64,000 nt of DNA, from assembly GCF_014201415.1 (NCBI RefSeq), contig NZ_JACHEH010000002.1, positions 434,001-498,000 of the forward strand, in the 5' to 3' direction. A program made the translations under genes and the position numbers. This document shows, in pieces, positions 31,006 through 39,490 of this stretch (position 1 is its first letter; every line of letters starts with the position of its first letter). The stretch is from Chelatococcus composti. Its GTDB lineage: Bacteria > Pseudomonadota > Alphaproteobacteria > Rhizobiales > Beijerinckiaceae. A model generated the notes under the pieces. It had not been told where the DNA came from, made no database searches, and worked only from the letters and a program-made list of their open reading frames with translations.

Positions 31006-31076
31006 GACAGCGCCCGATTGTCGTCAGGGATCCTCCGACGCCCTCAATGATTGGGGCCCGGACAAGGGAGGACGCC

Positions 31077-33041
31077 ATGAACCGCCTCGCCAAAGAGACC
31101 AGCCCCTATCTCCTCCAGCACAGGGAGAACCCTGTTGACTGGTGGCCCTGGGGAGAGGAGGCCCTCGCCGAAGCACGCCGCCAGAACAAGCCCATCCTCC
31201 TGTCAGTGGGGTACGCGGCCTGCCACTGGTGCCATGTGATGGCCCACGAGAGCTTCGAGGATCCCGCGACGGCAAGGGTGATGAACGAATTGTTCGTCAA
31301 CATCAAGGTCGATCGGGAGGAGCGGCCGGACATCGACTTCATCTACATGTCCGTGCTCCAGACCCTGGGGGAACAGGGTGGCTGGCCGCTGACCATGTTC
31401 CTGACGCCCGACGCCGAGCCGTTCTGGGGCGGCACCTATTTCCCCCGGGAAAGTCGATTCGGCCGACCTGCCTTCGTCACCGTCCTGAAGGAAATTGCCC
31501 GCCTCTTCGCGGAGGAACCCGACCGCGTCGAGCACAACCGCCGCGCCATCGCAGCAGCTCTCGCCACCCGGCCCGAGACGGGCCCGAGCTTCGGCGAGGG
31601 CACACTGCTGCAGCTGACGGAAAGGCTCGCCCGCGCGATCGACCCGGTAAACGGCGGTCTCCCGGGCGCGCCGAAGTTTCCCAATCCGCCCCTTATCGAG
31701 CTGCTCTGGCGCCGGGCCGCCCGCAAGGATGACCTGCGGCCTTTCCTGCTGACGCTCGAACGCATGGCGCGCGGCGGCATCCACGACCATCTTGGCGGCG
31801 GCTTCGCCCGCTATGCCGTCGACGAGCGCTGGCTGGTGCCGCACTTCGAGAAGATGCTCTACGACAACGCGCAGCTTCTGGAGCTCTATGCCCTCGCAGC
31901 GCACGTATCGGCGGACCCGCTGTACACAGATGCGGCAGACGGAATCGTCGCCTGGCTCTCCCGCGAGATGGCATTGCCCGGAGGGGCCTTCGCTGCAAGC
32001 CTCGACGCCGACTCGGAAGGCGAGGAAGGGCGCTTCTACGTCTGGACTGCCGAAGAGATCGAAGACGTGCTGGAAGAGGACGCCGCTTTCTTCGCCGCGC
32101 ACTATGATGTCTCTCCGTCCGGCAACTGGGAGGGCAAGGTCATCCTCAACCGCCTTGCCGCTCTTCCTGCGACGGCCGAGGAGGAACAGCGCCTCTTAGT
32201 CCTCCGCCAGAGGCTGCTCGCCCGAAGGGCGGAGCGCATCGCGCCGGGGCGGGACGACAAGGTTCTGGCGGACTGGAACGGTCTGACGATCGCCGCCCTC
32301 GCCCGCGCCGCGCTCCTTCTCCGCCGCCCGCAATGGATTTCCCTTGCGGACAGGGCCTATTGTTTCATTTCCGAATCGATGTGTCAGTCCGGCCAGTTCG
32401 GCCATTCCTGGCGAGACGGGCGGCTTGTATTTCCCGGGATGGCGAGCGACCAGACGGCCATGGCCCGTGCCGCCCTGGCCCTTTATGAGGCCACCGGGAA
32501 AAAGGCATACCTCGATGACGCTCGGGAATGGACGGACACGGCCGAAAGCCGCTACCTCACCGAGGACGGCATTCTCGCCATGGCCGACGGCGCCGCGAGA
32601 GACGTCATTCTGAGACCCAAGCCGACGCATGACGACGCCGTGCCCAACGCGAACGGCATGCATGCCGAAAACCTGCAGCGGCTTGCCGCCCTGTCGGGTG
32701 AGCCTGCCGACCAGATCAAGGCCGATCGCTTTCTCGACAACCTCCTGGCCCATGCGGGTCAGGCGCCGCTCGCCCACGCCACCGCGCTCAATGCGCTCGA
32801 TTTCCGGCTTTCCGGCAGCGCCATCGCCGTCGTCGGCCCGGAAGGAGACAGCCTTCTTGCCACCGCCCGCGCCGTTCCGTATCCGAATCGAACGGTCGCA
32901 GACCTCACGCGGGATGGAATAGCCGGCCATCCGGACATTGCCCGAAGCGTTCCTCCCGGCTCCACGGCCGCCTTCGTCTGTCGCGGCAGTGCATGCTCCG
33001 CACCTGTCACTGAGCCGGACCGGCTGACTGACCTGCTCTAG
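31077..33041 (+). CDS. Thioredoxin-domain protein, YyaL/SSP411 (DUF255) family
   Basis: A 654-residue cytoplasmic protein. The N-terminal thioredoxin-like domain starts with the family block [14 protein letters not shown], and its redox motif is CHWC (49-52) in [18 protein letters not shown]. The rest is an (alpha/alpha)6 barrel similar to glycoside hydrolases or epimerases, with [33 protein letters not shown]. The human relative SPATA20 and bacterial YyaL have no settled activity. It is the only + strand gene between holA and the origin, set between mnmE and rho and ending in a terminator shared with rho. Confidence 0.9.
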   Translation: MNRLAKETSPYLLQHRENPVDWWPWGEEALAEARRQNKPILLSVGYAACHWCHVMAHESFEDPATARVMNELFVNIKVDREERPDIDFIYMSVLQTLGEQGGWPLTMFLTPDAEPFWGGTYFPRESRFGRPAFVTVLKEIARLFAEEPDRVEHNRRAIAAALATRPETGPSFGEGTLLQLTERLARAIDPVNGGLPGAPKFPNPPLIELLWRRAARKDDLRPFLLTLERMARGGIHDHLGGGFARYAVDERWLVPHFEKMLYDNAQLLELYALAAHVSADPLYTDAADGIVAWLSREMALPGGAFAASLDADSEGEEGRFYVWTAEEIEDVLEEDAAFFAAHYDVSPSGNWEGKVILNRLAALPATAEEEQRLLVLRQRLLARRAERIAPGRDDKVLADWNGLTIAALARAALLLRRPQWISLADRAYCFISESMCQSGQFGHSWRDGRLVFPGMASDQTAMARAALALYEATGKKAYLDDAREWTDTAESRYLTEDGILAMADGAARDVILRPKPTHDDAVPNANGMHAENLQRLAALSGEPADQIKADRFLDNLLAHAGQAPLAHATALNALDFRLSGSAIAVVGPEGDSLLATARAVPYPNRTVADLTRDGIAGHPDIARSVPPGSTAAFVCRGSACSAPVTEPDRLTDLL

Positions 33042-33055
33042 GGCCTTACGGCAAG

Positions 33056-33084
33056 AAAAAGGGCGGGTCCGAACCCGCCCTTTT
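33056..33084. terminator. Bidirectional intrinsic terminator (YyaL-like gene / rho)
   Basis: AAAAA-GGGCGGGT-CCGA-ACCCGCCC-TTTT: a perfect 8-bp GC stem with a 4-nt loop and an A run before and a T run after it. It sits in the 67-bp gap between convergent genes and fits an intrinsic terminator in both directions. Confidence 0.9.
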
Positions 33085-33108
33085 CGATCAGCCACCCCGG
33101 CTGGTGCG

Positions 33109-34374
33109 TCAGGTGTTCATCGACTCGAAGAAATCCGCGTTGGTCTTCGTCTGACGCAGCTTGTCGAGCAGGAACTCGATGGCGTCGACCGTGCCCATCG
33201 GATTGAGGATGCGGCGCAGGACGTACATCTTCTTGAGCACGTCCGGCGGAACCAGCAGCTCCTCCTTGCGGGTGCCGGAGCGGGTGATGTCGATGGCAGG
33301 GAAAACGCGCTTGTCCGAGACCTTGCGGTCCAGGATGATCTCCGAGTTACCCGTACCCTTGAACTCCTCGAAGATCACCTCGTCCATGCGGCTGCCAGTA
33401 TCAATCAGCGCCGTGGCGATGATCGTGAGTGAACCGCCCTCCTCGATGTTGCGGGCGGCACCAAAGAAGCGCTTCGGCCGCTGCAGGGCGTTGGCGTCCA
33501 CACCGCCGGTGAGCACCTTGCCCGAAGACGGGACGACCGTGTTGTAGGCTCGGCCGAGACGCGTGATCGAGTCGAGCAGGATGACGACGTCGCGCCCATG
33601 CTCGACGAGCCGCTTCGCCTTCTCGATTACCATCTCGGCCACCTGCACATGCCGGGCAGCCGGCTCGTCGAAGGTCGAGGAAATGACCTCGCCCTTCACA
33701 GAGCGTTGCATGTCGGTAACCTCCTCCGGACGCTCGTCGATGAGGAGGACGATCAGGTAGCACTCCGGGTGGTTTGTGGTGATCGACTTGGCGATGTTCT
33801 GCAGCAGCACCGTCTTGCCGGTGCGCGGCGGCGCGACGATGAGACCACGCTGGCCCTTGCCGATGGGCGCCACGATGTCGATGACGCGCGAGGAGAAGTC
33901 CTTCCGCGTCGGATCCTCGATCTCGAGCTTCAGGCGCTCGTCCGGATAGAGCGGCGTCAGGTTGTCAAAATGAACCTTGTGCCGGATCTTCTCCGGATCC
34001 TCGAAATTGATGCTGTTGACCTTGAGCAGGGCGAAATACCGCTCGCCTTCCTTGGGGCTGCGGATGGGGCCCTCGACGGTGTCACCCGTACGCAGGCCGA
34101 AACGACGGATCTGCGACGGCGAGACGTAGATGTCGTCCGGACCGGGCAGATAGTTGGAGTCGGACGAACGCAGGAATCCGAAGCCATCCTGCAGCACCTC
34201 GACGACACCTTCGCCGATGATTTCCGTATCGCTCGCCGCGAGCTGCTTGAGGATGGCAAACATGAGCTCCTGCTTGCGCATCGTGCTCGCGTTTTCGACC
34301 TGGAGCTCCTCGGCAAAAGCCAACAGTTCGGTCGGCGACTTCGACTTCAGATCCTGAAGTTTGATCTCCCGCAT
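33109..34374 (-). CDS. rho: Transcription termination factor Rho
   Basis: A 421-residue hexameric RNA helicase that ends untranslated transcripts. The N-terminal domain has [13 protein letters not shown] and the RNA-binding cold-shock fold GFGFLRS (64-70). The P-loop is PPRTGKT (about 182-188), and the Q/R loops lie in the C-terminal half. The C-terminus ends in a [10 protein letters not shown]-like tail. A candidate sigma-70 promoter about 170 bp upstream leaves a long untranslated leader, which fits known autogenous control of rho. Order hemE-hemJ-rho is conserved. Confidence 0.98.
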   Translation of the reverse strand: MREIKLQDLKSKSPTELLAFAEELQVENASTMRKQELMFAILKQLAASDTEIIGEGVVEVLQDGFGFLRSSDSNYLPGPDDIYVSPSQIRRFGLRTGDTVEGPIRSPKEGERYFALLKVNSINFEDPEKIRHKVHFDNLTPLYPDERLKLEIEDPTRKDFSSRVIDIVAPIGKGQRGLIVAPPRTGKTVLLQNIAKSITTNHPECYLIVLLIDERPEEVTDMQRSVKGEVISSTFDEPAARHVQVAEMVIEKAKRLVEHGRDVVILLDSITRLGRAYNTVVPSSGKVLTGGVDANALQRPKRFFGAARNIEEGGSLTIIATALIDTGSRMDEVIFEEFKGTGNSEIILDRKVSDKRVFPAIDITRSGTRKEELLVPPDVLKKMYVLRRILNPMGTVDAIEFLLDKLRQTKTNADFFESMNT

Positions 34375-34539
34375 CGGGGACTCTCTGTTTGATGGTTATG
34401 GGTGCCGGAAAAGGCAGACAGGCAGGTGGGAAACTCAGGCTAGGGCGGCACATCCACGGCGGGGGCCACCTCTCAGGATCGCGCAGACCTTGCAGACGAG
34501 CTGCGACGACGCCAGCCTGATCGTTGGGAAGGCTTGATG

Positions 34540-34568
34540 CAAATAACGCCTTTTCCTCTCCCGCTCAA
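34540..34568 (-). promoter_or_regulatory. rho: Candidate rho promoter
   Basis: On the minus strand, TTGAGC (34568-34563), a 17-bp spacer and TATTTG (34545-34540). Transcription would start near 34533, leaving a leader of about 160 nt before the rho ATG at 34374. Confidence 0.5.
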
Positions 34569-34589
34569 CCCCCCGCCCGCGGAAATGGA

Positions 34590-35018
34590 TCAGAAGGGCT
34601 TCAACACCACGAGAAGGACGATGCCGATCATCAGCACGGTCGGCACCTCGTTGAGGATGCGGTAGTAGCGGGCCGGGCGCGTGTTGCTATCGGCCGCAAA
34701 CTCCTTCAGGCGCCGCACCAGAACCCCGTGGACGGCGGACAGGAGGATGACGAGCGCGAACTTGCCGTGGAACCAGCCCGCCCGGAACCAGCCGCCCTCG
34801 TAGGCGAGATAGAGCCCGGCCAGCCACGTCACGATCATCGCCGGGTTGATGATGGCCTTGAGCAGCCTGCGCTCCATGACCTTGAAGGTCTCCGAGGTCT
34901 CGGACCCCGGCGCGGCTCCCGTGTGGTAGACGAACAGCCGCGGCAGATAGAGCATGCCCGCCATCCACGAGATAACGGCGAGGATGTGCAGTGCCTTGAT
35001 CCAGTCGTAGAGCGCCAT
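34590..35018 (-). CDS. hemJ: Protoporphyrinogen oxidase, HemJ type
   Basis: A 142-residue inner-membrane protein with four hydrophobic helices that oxidises protoporphyrinogen IX to protoporphyrin IX, replacing HemG/HemY in many alphaproteobacteria. Family segments are ALHILAVISWMAGMLYLPRLFVYH (split around residue 20), INPAMIVTWLAGLYL, and WFHGKFALVILLSAVHG with the heme-ligand His. It lies 33 bp after hemE on the same strand, so two heme-pathway steps are coupled. Confidence 0.93.
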   Translation of the reverse strand: MALYDWIKALHILAVISWMAGMLYLPRLFVYHTGAAPGSETSETFKVMERRLLKAIINPAMIVTWLAGLYLAYEGGWFRAGWFHGKFALVILLSAVHGVLVRRLKEFAADSNTRPARYYRILNEVPTVLMIGIVLLVVLKPF

Positions 35019-35051
35019 TGTCCCGTCCTGCTCCTGCGCTTCCGTCCTCTC

Positions 35052-36092
35052 TCAAGCGCCCCTCAGCCGGCGCAGCATCTGCTCGACATGGGCGATCGGC
35101 GTCTCCGGCAGGATGCCGTGACCAAGGTTGAAGATGTGCGGCCGGCCGGAAAAGGCCTCAATGATCCGGTCCACAGCCTCGTCCAGCTGACGCCCACCGG
35201 CGACCAGCGCCAGCGGATCAAGGTTGCCCTGCACGCACACATGGGTCTGGACATGCTCCCGCGCCCAGGCCGGATCCACCGACCAGTCGAGACCGACCAC
35301 ATCGGCGATGCCGGCCTGTGCCAGCACCTCGAGCCGCTGGGCCGCACCGCGCGGAAAAACGAGGATCCGCGCATCCGGACGCCTCGCGCGCACGCCAGCC
35401 GCGATGCGGCTGATCGGCTCCAGCGACCAGCGGTCGAACAGCGCCGGCGGCAGGGCCCCGGCGAAGCTCTCGAAGATCTGGACGGCATCCGCTCCGGCAT
35501 CGAGCTGCGCCACGAGATAGGAGACGGACGCATCCACCAGCCGCTCGATGAGCGCTGCAAAGAAGGCTTCATCCCTGTAGGCCAAGAGGCGGGCGGGCGC
35601 CTGATCGGGCGTGCTCTTGCCCGCGATCATGTAGCTCGCCACCGTCCACGGCGCACCGCAGAAACCGAGAAGCGCCGTCTCGACCGGCAGCGCGCTGCGC
35701 ACCCGCTTCACCGTCTCAAGAACCGGCGCCAGGCGATCGAGATCAAGGGCCGGCGTCAGCGCTCCGAGCGCCGCACTGTCGGCAACAGGCCGCAACTTCG
35801 GCCCCTCCCCCTCGGCGAAGGTCACGCCCTGCCCAAGCGCGTGGGGAATGACGAGAATGTCGCTGAAGAGAATGGCCGCATCGAAGCCGAAGCGCCGTAT
35901 CGGCTGCAACGTCACCTCGGTGGCGAGATCGGGATTGTAGCAGAGATCGAGGAAGGAACCTGCCTTTGCCCGAACCGCCCTGTATTCCGGCAAATAGCGA
36001 CCTGCCTGCCGCATGAGCCAGACCGGAGGGCGCTCGCTCGGCTTGCCATCGATGACGTTGAGAAGCGGAGGCTTCGTCGTTGCAGGCTCCAC
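35052..36092 (-). CDS. hemE: Uroporphyrinogen decarboxylase
   Basis: A 346-residue HemE that decarboxylates uroporphyrinogen III to coproporphyrinogen III. The signature [17 protein letters not shown] is at 22-38, then [15 protein letters not shown] and the [13 protein letters not shown] strand. I chose the GTG at 36092, preceded by AGAGGG; the frame extends to 36236 but that sequence is AT-rich origin-like DNA with no family similarity. In Caulobacter and Sinorhizobium the chromosomal origin lies beside hemE, which matters for the gap to the right. Confidence 0.96.
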   Translation of the reverse strand: MEPATTKPPLLNVIDGKPSERPPVWLMRQAGRYLPEYRAVRAKAGSFLDLCYNPDLATEVTLQPIRRFGFDAAILFSDILVIPHALGQGVTFAEGEGPKLRPVADSAALGALTPALDLDRLAPVLETVKRVRSALPVETALLGFCGAPWTVASYMIAGKSTPDQAPARLLAYRDEAFFAALIERLVDASVSYLVAQLDAGADAVQIFESFAGALPPALFDRWSLEPISRIAAGVRARRPDARILVFPRGAAQRLEVLAQAGIADVVGLDWSVDPAWAREHVQTHVCVQGNLDPLALVAGGRQLDEAVDRIIEAFSGRPHIFNLGHGILPETPIAHVEQMLRRLRGA

Positions 36093-36178
36093 TGTGCACC
36101 CTCTGCCGAGAAAGAAAGAATGATTGAAAGGAACTTTCCTGTTTTTCCTGTTGGGCAGCGGATTAGCGTGCCTCTCCA

Positions 36179-36187
36179 GGATCCACA
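36179..36187 (+). promoter_or_regulatory. Weak DnaA-box candidate
   Basis: GGATCCACA differs by one base from the TGATCCACA type of box used in the Caulobacter origin and by two from TTATCCACA. Confidence 0.4.
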
Positions 36188-36262
36188 ATCCGTCCCCAGC
36201 ATGCTCGTCCGCTGCCGATGGTCGCACGGCGAGCACCGGTTTTCGAGTGCGGTGCGGGAAGT

Positions 36263-36278
36263 TTAACGATTTCTTAAC
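36263..36278 (+). promoter_or_regulatory. CtrA box in the candidate origin
   Basis: TTAA-CGATTTC-TTAAC matches TTAA-N7-TTAAC fully. It lies 171 bp before the hemE GTG, with a further TTAAC half-site at 36291. CtrA represses replication by binding such boxes in the Caulobacter origin. Confidence 0.65.
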
Positions 36279-36436
36279 CTTTCCGATCCGTTAACGCACC
36301 GGCGATCAGCCCCGCTCCCTGATCCATCCCCACGGGCTGGATCAGTGGCGTGCGATCCTCCCACAGCGGCAGGCCTGTTGATCGTGTCGGCGACACGCGC
36401 CAGAGTGCCCCCCGCAGCGGTTACCCGGAAGCGGGC

Positions 36437-36445
36437 TTGTCCACA
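36437..36445 (+). promoter_or_regulatory. DnaA-box candidate
   Basis: TTGTCCACA has one mismatch to the TTATCCACA consensus and lies about 160 bp from the CtrA box. Confidence 0.5.
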
Positions 36446-36536
36446 TTCCTCGACTCCCGGTCCCCAGGGTTTGGCGGCAAACCCGCCGACAGAGGCAAAC
36501 CGGGGCCGCCGTCGCTGCCTTGCCGGAGCTCGTGCC

Positions 36537-37367
36537 TTGGGACGCAACTTCTTCCATCTTCACCTCGTTTCGGACGCCACCGGCGAAACCCTGATCGCGG
36601 TCGCGCGTGCGGCGGCCGCGCAGTACGAAGGCGTCTCGGCCATCGAGCACATCTACCCGCTCGTCCGCTCGCGCGCGCAGCTGGAGAGGGTTATCGAGGA
36701 GATTGACGCCGCTCCCGGTGTCGTTCTCTACACGATGGTCGAATCCGAGTTCGCCGAGCGGCTGGAAGCGGCCTGTGCCGCCAGCGGCTGCCCGTGTCTG
36801 TCCGTGCTTTCGCCGGTGCTCAACCTGTTCCAGTCCTATCTCGGGGCGGCGCAGGCGGCCCGGCCCGGCGCCCAGCACGTCCTCAACAGCGAGTATTTCA
36901 AGCGCATCGACGCCATGAACTACACGCTGCTGCACGACGACGGGCAGATGGCGGACGACCTCGAGGAGGCCGACGTCGTGCTCGTCGGTGTCAGCCGCAC
37001 CTCGAAGACACCAACCTCGATCTACCTTGCCAATCGCGGCATCAAGACCGCCAATATTCCTCTCGTGCCAGGCATTCCTCTTCCCGAGAGCCTGCTGAAC
37101 GCGAAGAAGCCCCTTATCGTCGGCCTCGTCGCGAGTCCTGAGCGCATCGTGCAGATTCGTCAGAATCGCCTGCTCAGCCTCAATGCAGACGAGGACTCGC
37201 CCTATGTCGACCGGGACAGCGTGGCAGAGGAGATTGCCCAGTCGCGACGGCTCTTCGCCCGCCACCAATGGCCGATGATCGACGTGACCCGCCGGTCCAT
37301 CGAGGAGACCGCTGCCGCGATCATCGACCTCTACAAGGTGCATCGCATGAAGTTTATCGCGATCTGA
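36537..37367 (+). CDS. ppsR: PEP synthase / pyruvate phosphate dikinase regulatory kinase-phosphorylase (DUF299)
   Basis: A 276-residue bifunctional serine/threonine kinase and pyrophosphorylase that switches PEP synthase or PPDK off with ADP and on with phosphate. The N-terminus [18 protein letters not shown] is typical and the P-loop is GVSRTSKT (151-158). The start is read as TTG 36537 with GGAG 11 bp upstream, because the family starts with this block. An ATG at 36345 is in frame but would add 64 unrelated residues across the origin candidate. It heads a run ppsR-maf-aroE-coaE-dnaQ. Its target enzyme is not in the window. Confidence 0.92.
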   Translation: MGRNFFHLHLVSDATGETLIAVARAAAAQYEGVSAIEHIYPLVRSRAQLERVIEEIDAAPGVVLYTMVESEFAERLEAACAASGCPCLSVLSPVLNLFQSYLGAAQAARPGAQHVLNSEYFKRIDAMNYTLLHDDGQMADDLEEADVVLVGVSRTSKTPTSIYLANRGIKTANIPLVPGIPLPESLLNAKKPLIVGLVASPERIVQIRQNRLLSLNADEDSPYVDRDSVAEEIAQSRRLFARHQWPMIDVTRRSIEETAAAIIDLYKVHRMKFIAI

Positions 37368-37383
37368 TCCAAGGAAGGACGGC

Positions 37384-38016
37384 ATGCAGGGCGATTCGGA
37401 AGCTCTCTGGCTCGATCCGCAACCGCTTGTTCTCGCGTCGACGAGTTCGATCCGCCGCCAGCTGCTCACCGCAGCTGGCCTTCCGCCGGAGATCGAGGCA
37501 CCATCCATCGACGAGCGGAGGGTCGAGGCCGAGAAGCTGGAGGCTGGGGCAACGCCGGCCGACGCTGCCGTGCTCCTCGCCTGTGAGAAGGCGCTCGATG
37601 TCAGCCGCCGCCGGCCGGGCCGGCTCGTTGTCGGCGCCGACCAGACGCTCGCTCTTGCCGATGGCTCGCGCCTGTCGAAGCCGCGTGATACGGATGACGC
37701 CGCGCACCAGCTCGCCCGGCTCGCCGGTACCACCCACACGCTCTGCAGCGCCTGCGCCATCGCGCGGGATGGCGCAATCCTCTTTTCGGCCGCGGCCGAA
37801 GCGCGCCTCACCATGCGGCCGTTGTCGGAAGCCTTCATCCGGCGTTATCTGGCGCTTGCCGGTCGCGATGCGCTCGGCAGCGTTGGCGGCTATCAGCTCG
37901 AGGGGCTCGGCATCCACCTCTTCGAGCGGATAGACGGCGACCATTTCACCATCCTCGGCCTGCCGCTCATGCCCCTTCTTGAGGGGCTGCGCACGATTGG
38001 AGCTCTCGCGCGATGA
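37384..38016 (+). CDS. maf: Maf family nucleotide pyrophosphatase
   Basis: A 210-residue Maf protein that hydrolyses non-canonical or modified nucleoside triphosphates. The signature LASTSSIRRQLLTAAGL is at 17-33, where the usual SPRR is SIRR. Other conserved parts are DERRVEAEK, VVGADQTLAL with the catalytic Asp, and VGGYQLEGLGIHLFERIDGDH (the GGYxIEG loop). ATG 37384 follows a strong AAGGAAGGA site. The stop overlaps aroE by 4 bp (ATGA). Confidence 0.93.
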   Translation: MQGDSEALWLDPQPLVLASTSSIRRQLLTAAGLPPEIEAPSIDERRVEAEKLEAGATPADAAVLLACEKALDVSRRRPGRLVVGADQTLALADGSRLSKPRDTDDAAHQLARLAGTTHTLCSACAIARDGAILFSAAAEARLTMRPLSEAFIRRYLALAGRDALGSVGGYQLEGLGIHLFERIDGDHFTILGLPLMPLLEGLRTIGALAR

Positions 38017-38870
38017 CCGATTCCGCCCGTTCCATCCCCAAGGCCTGCATCATTGGTCATCCCGTGGCGCACTCGCGCTCGCCGATGGTGCATGGTTTCT
38101 GGCTGCGGCAGCTCGGCCTTGCGGGGGATTACACGCGGGAGGATGTGCGGCCGGAAAATCTTGCGGTCTTCGTCAGCTCGCTGCGGGAGCGCGGCTATGT
38201 CGGCGCCAACGTCACGGTGCCGCACAAGGAGGCGGTGCTCGGTCTCGCCGACGTCGTCAGCGAGACGGCTCGGGCGATGGGCGCGGCCAACACGCTCTGG
38301 TTCGAGGATGGGGCGCTCCATGCCGACAATACGGATGTGACGGGTTTTCTCGCCAACCTCGACGAGCGCGCTCCGGGCTGGGACAGGCAGGGCCGAACGG
38401 CCACGGTGCTGGGCGCAGGCGGAGCCGCAAGGGCCGTGATCTACGGCCTGCTCGCGCGCGGCTTGTCGACTATCCATCTCGTCAATCGCAGCGAGGCGCG
38501 CAGCCGTGCCCTCGAGGCGGCGTTTGGCCGGGCCGTGAAACCGCGTGGCTGGGACGGGGTCGGCGCGGCCCTCAAGGAAACGGACATCCTCGTGAACACG
38601 ACCTCGCTCGGCATGTCCGGCCAGCCGCCGCTCGTCATTGACCTCTCACCGTTGCCGGAAACGGCCCTCGTGCACGACATCGTCTATACGCCGCTGACGA
38701 CGGGCCTTCTTGCCGCTGCCAAGGCGCGCGGCCTGGCAACTGTCGACGGGCTCGGCATGCTGCTGCATCAGGCCGTGCCGGGCTTCGCCCGGTGGTTCGG
38801 CCGCACGCCCGCCGTGACGGAGGAGCTGCGGTCCATCATCGTCCAGGACATCGAACGGGCAGTGGCGTGA
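38013..38870 (+). CDS. aroE: Shikimate dehydrogenase
   Basis: A 285-residue NADP-dependent enzyme of the shikimate pathway that reduces 3-dehydroshikimate. The substrate-binding SRSPMVHGFW follows IGHPVAH, the catalytic Lys is in NVTVPHKE, and the dinucleotide fold has VLGAGGAARAVIYGL and NRSEARS. It is coupled to maf by ATGA and to coaE by GTGA, so maf-aroE-coaE are translated together. The same trio occurs in most alphaproteobacteria. Confidence 0.96.
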   Translation: MTDSARSIPKACIIGHPVAHSRSPMVHGFWLRQLGLAGDYTREDVRPENLAVFVSSLRERGYVGANVTVPHKEAVLGLADVVSETARAMGAANTLWFEDGALHADNTDVTGFLANLDERAPGWDRQGRTATVLGAGGAARAVIYGLLARGLSTIHLVNRSEARSRALEAAFGRAVKPRGWDGVGAALKETDILVNTTSLGMSGQPPLVIDLSPLPETALVHDIVYTPLTTGLLAAAKARGLATVDGLGMLLHQAVPGFARWFGRTPAVTEELRSIIVQDIERAVA

Positions 38871-39490
38871 CGTTCGTTCTTGGCCTGACCGGATCGATCG
38901 GCATGGGCAAGTCGACGACGGCTGCCATGTTCCGTCGGCTTGGCGTGCCCGTCCACGATGCCGATGCCGCCGTGCATCGCCTCTACCGTCATGAAGCCGT
39001 CGCGGCCGTGGAAGCGGCCTTTCCCGGCACCACCGGCGAGAATGGCGTGGACCGGCAGAAGCTGGCTGCAGCCGTGCTCGGCAAGCCGGAGGCGCTGCGA
39101 CGGCTGGAGGCCATCGTTCACCCCCTGGTCCGCCGGGAGGAGGAGCGGTTTCTTGTGTCCTGCCGGCAGGCGGGAATCCCGCTTGCGGTGCTCGACATCC
39201 CTCTGCTTTTCGAGACGGGCGGGGAACGGCGCTGTGACGCGGTGCTCGTCGTCACGGCCGATCCGGCCATCCAGAAGGCCCGGGTGATGGCTCGCCCGGG
39301 CATGACTGAGGAGCGCTTCGCCCTGATTCACGTGAAACAGATGCCGGATGCCGAGAAGCGGCGCCGGGCGCATTTTCTGGTGGATACCGGCCGTGGCTTT
39401 GCTGCCGCGGAGGTGCAGGTCGCGTCTATCGTAAGGGCGCTCGCCGGGCGTCCCGGTCGCGCCCTGTCGCAGGAAGGAACGACATGCTGA
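38867..39490 (+). CDS. coaE: Dephospho-CoA kinase
   Basis: A 207-residue kinase for the last step of CoA synthesis. The P-loop is GLTGSIGMGKST (6-17), then DADAAVHRLY and VLDIPLLFETGGE. GTG 38867 is chosen because it overlaps the aroE stop (GTGA). In the segment ALIHVKQMPDAEKRRR the relatives usually have ILARQMPDAEKR; the changed residues are coded by a parS-like palindrome at 39324-39339. The gene ends 7 bp inside dnaQ. Confidence 0.95.
   Translation: MTFVLGLTGSIGMGKSTTAAMFRRLGVPVHDADAAVHRLYRHEAVAAVEAAFPGTTGENGVDRQKLAAAVLGKPEALRRLEAIVHPLVRREEERFLVSCRQAGIPLAVLDIPLLFETGGERRCDAVLVVTADPAIQKARVMARPGMTEERFALIHVKQMPDAEKRRRAHFLVDTGRGFAAAEVQVASIVRALAGRPGRALSQEGTTC
39324..39339. promoter_or_regulatory. 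parS-like site inside coaE
   Basis: TGATTCACGTGAAACA matches parS (TGTTTCACGTGAAACA) at 15 of 16 positions. It lies about 3 kb from the candidate origin on the side opposite parAB. Confidence 0.7.

Larger units (their letters stand above)
36093..36536. other. Candidate chromosomal replication origin (oriC)
   Basis: A 444-bp gap between divergent hemE and ppsR. It holds an AT-rich stretch (36104-36150, with runs such as AAAGAAAGAATGATTG and GTTTTTCC) in an otherwise GC-rich region, a CtrA-type box, an extra TTAAC at 36291, and two DnaA-box-like 9-mers. The gene order is the one found at the Caulobacter and Sinorhizobium origins. Most genes on the left point left and most on the right point right for several kb. 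Four parS or parS-like sites bracket it. Not proven by sequence alone. Confidence 0.75.

Noticed and set aside
36093-36236. 48-residue N-terminal extension of HemE
   Set aside because: AT-rich sequence without family similarity; GTG 36092 with AGAGGG fits better.
36345-36536. 64-residue N-terminal extension of the PpsR protein
   Set aside because: It would run through origin-like DNA and has no family similarity; the TTG at 36537 gives the standard start.
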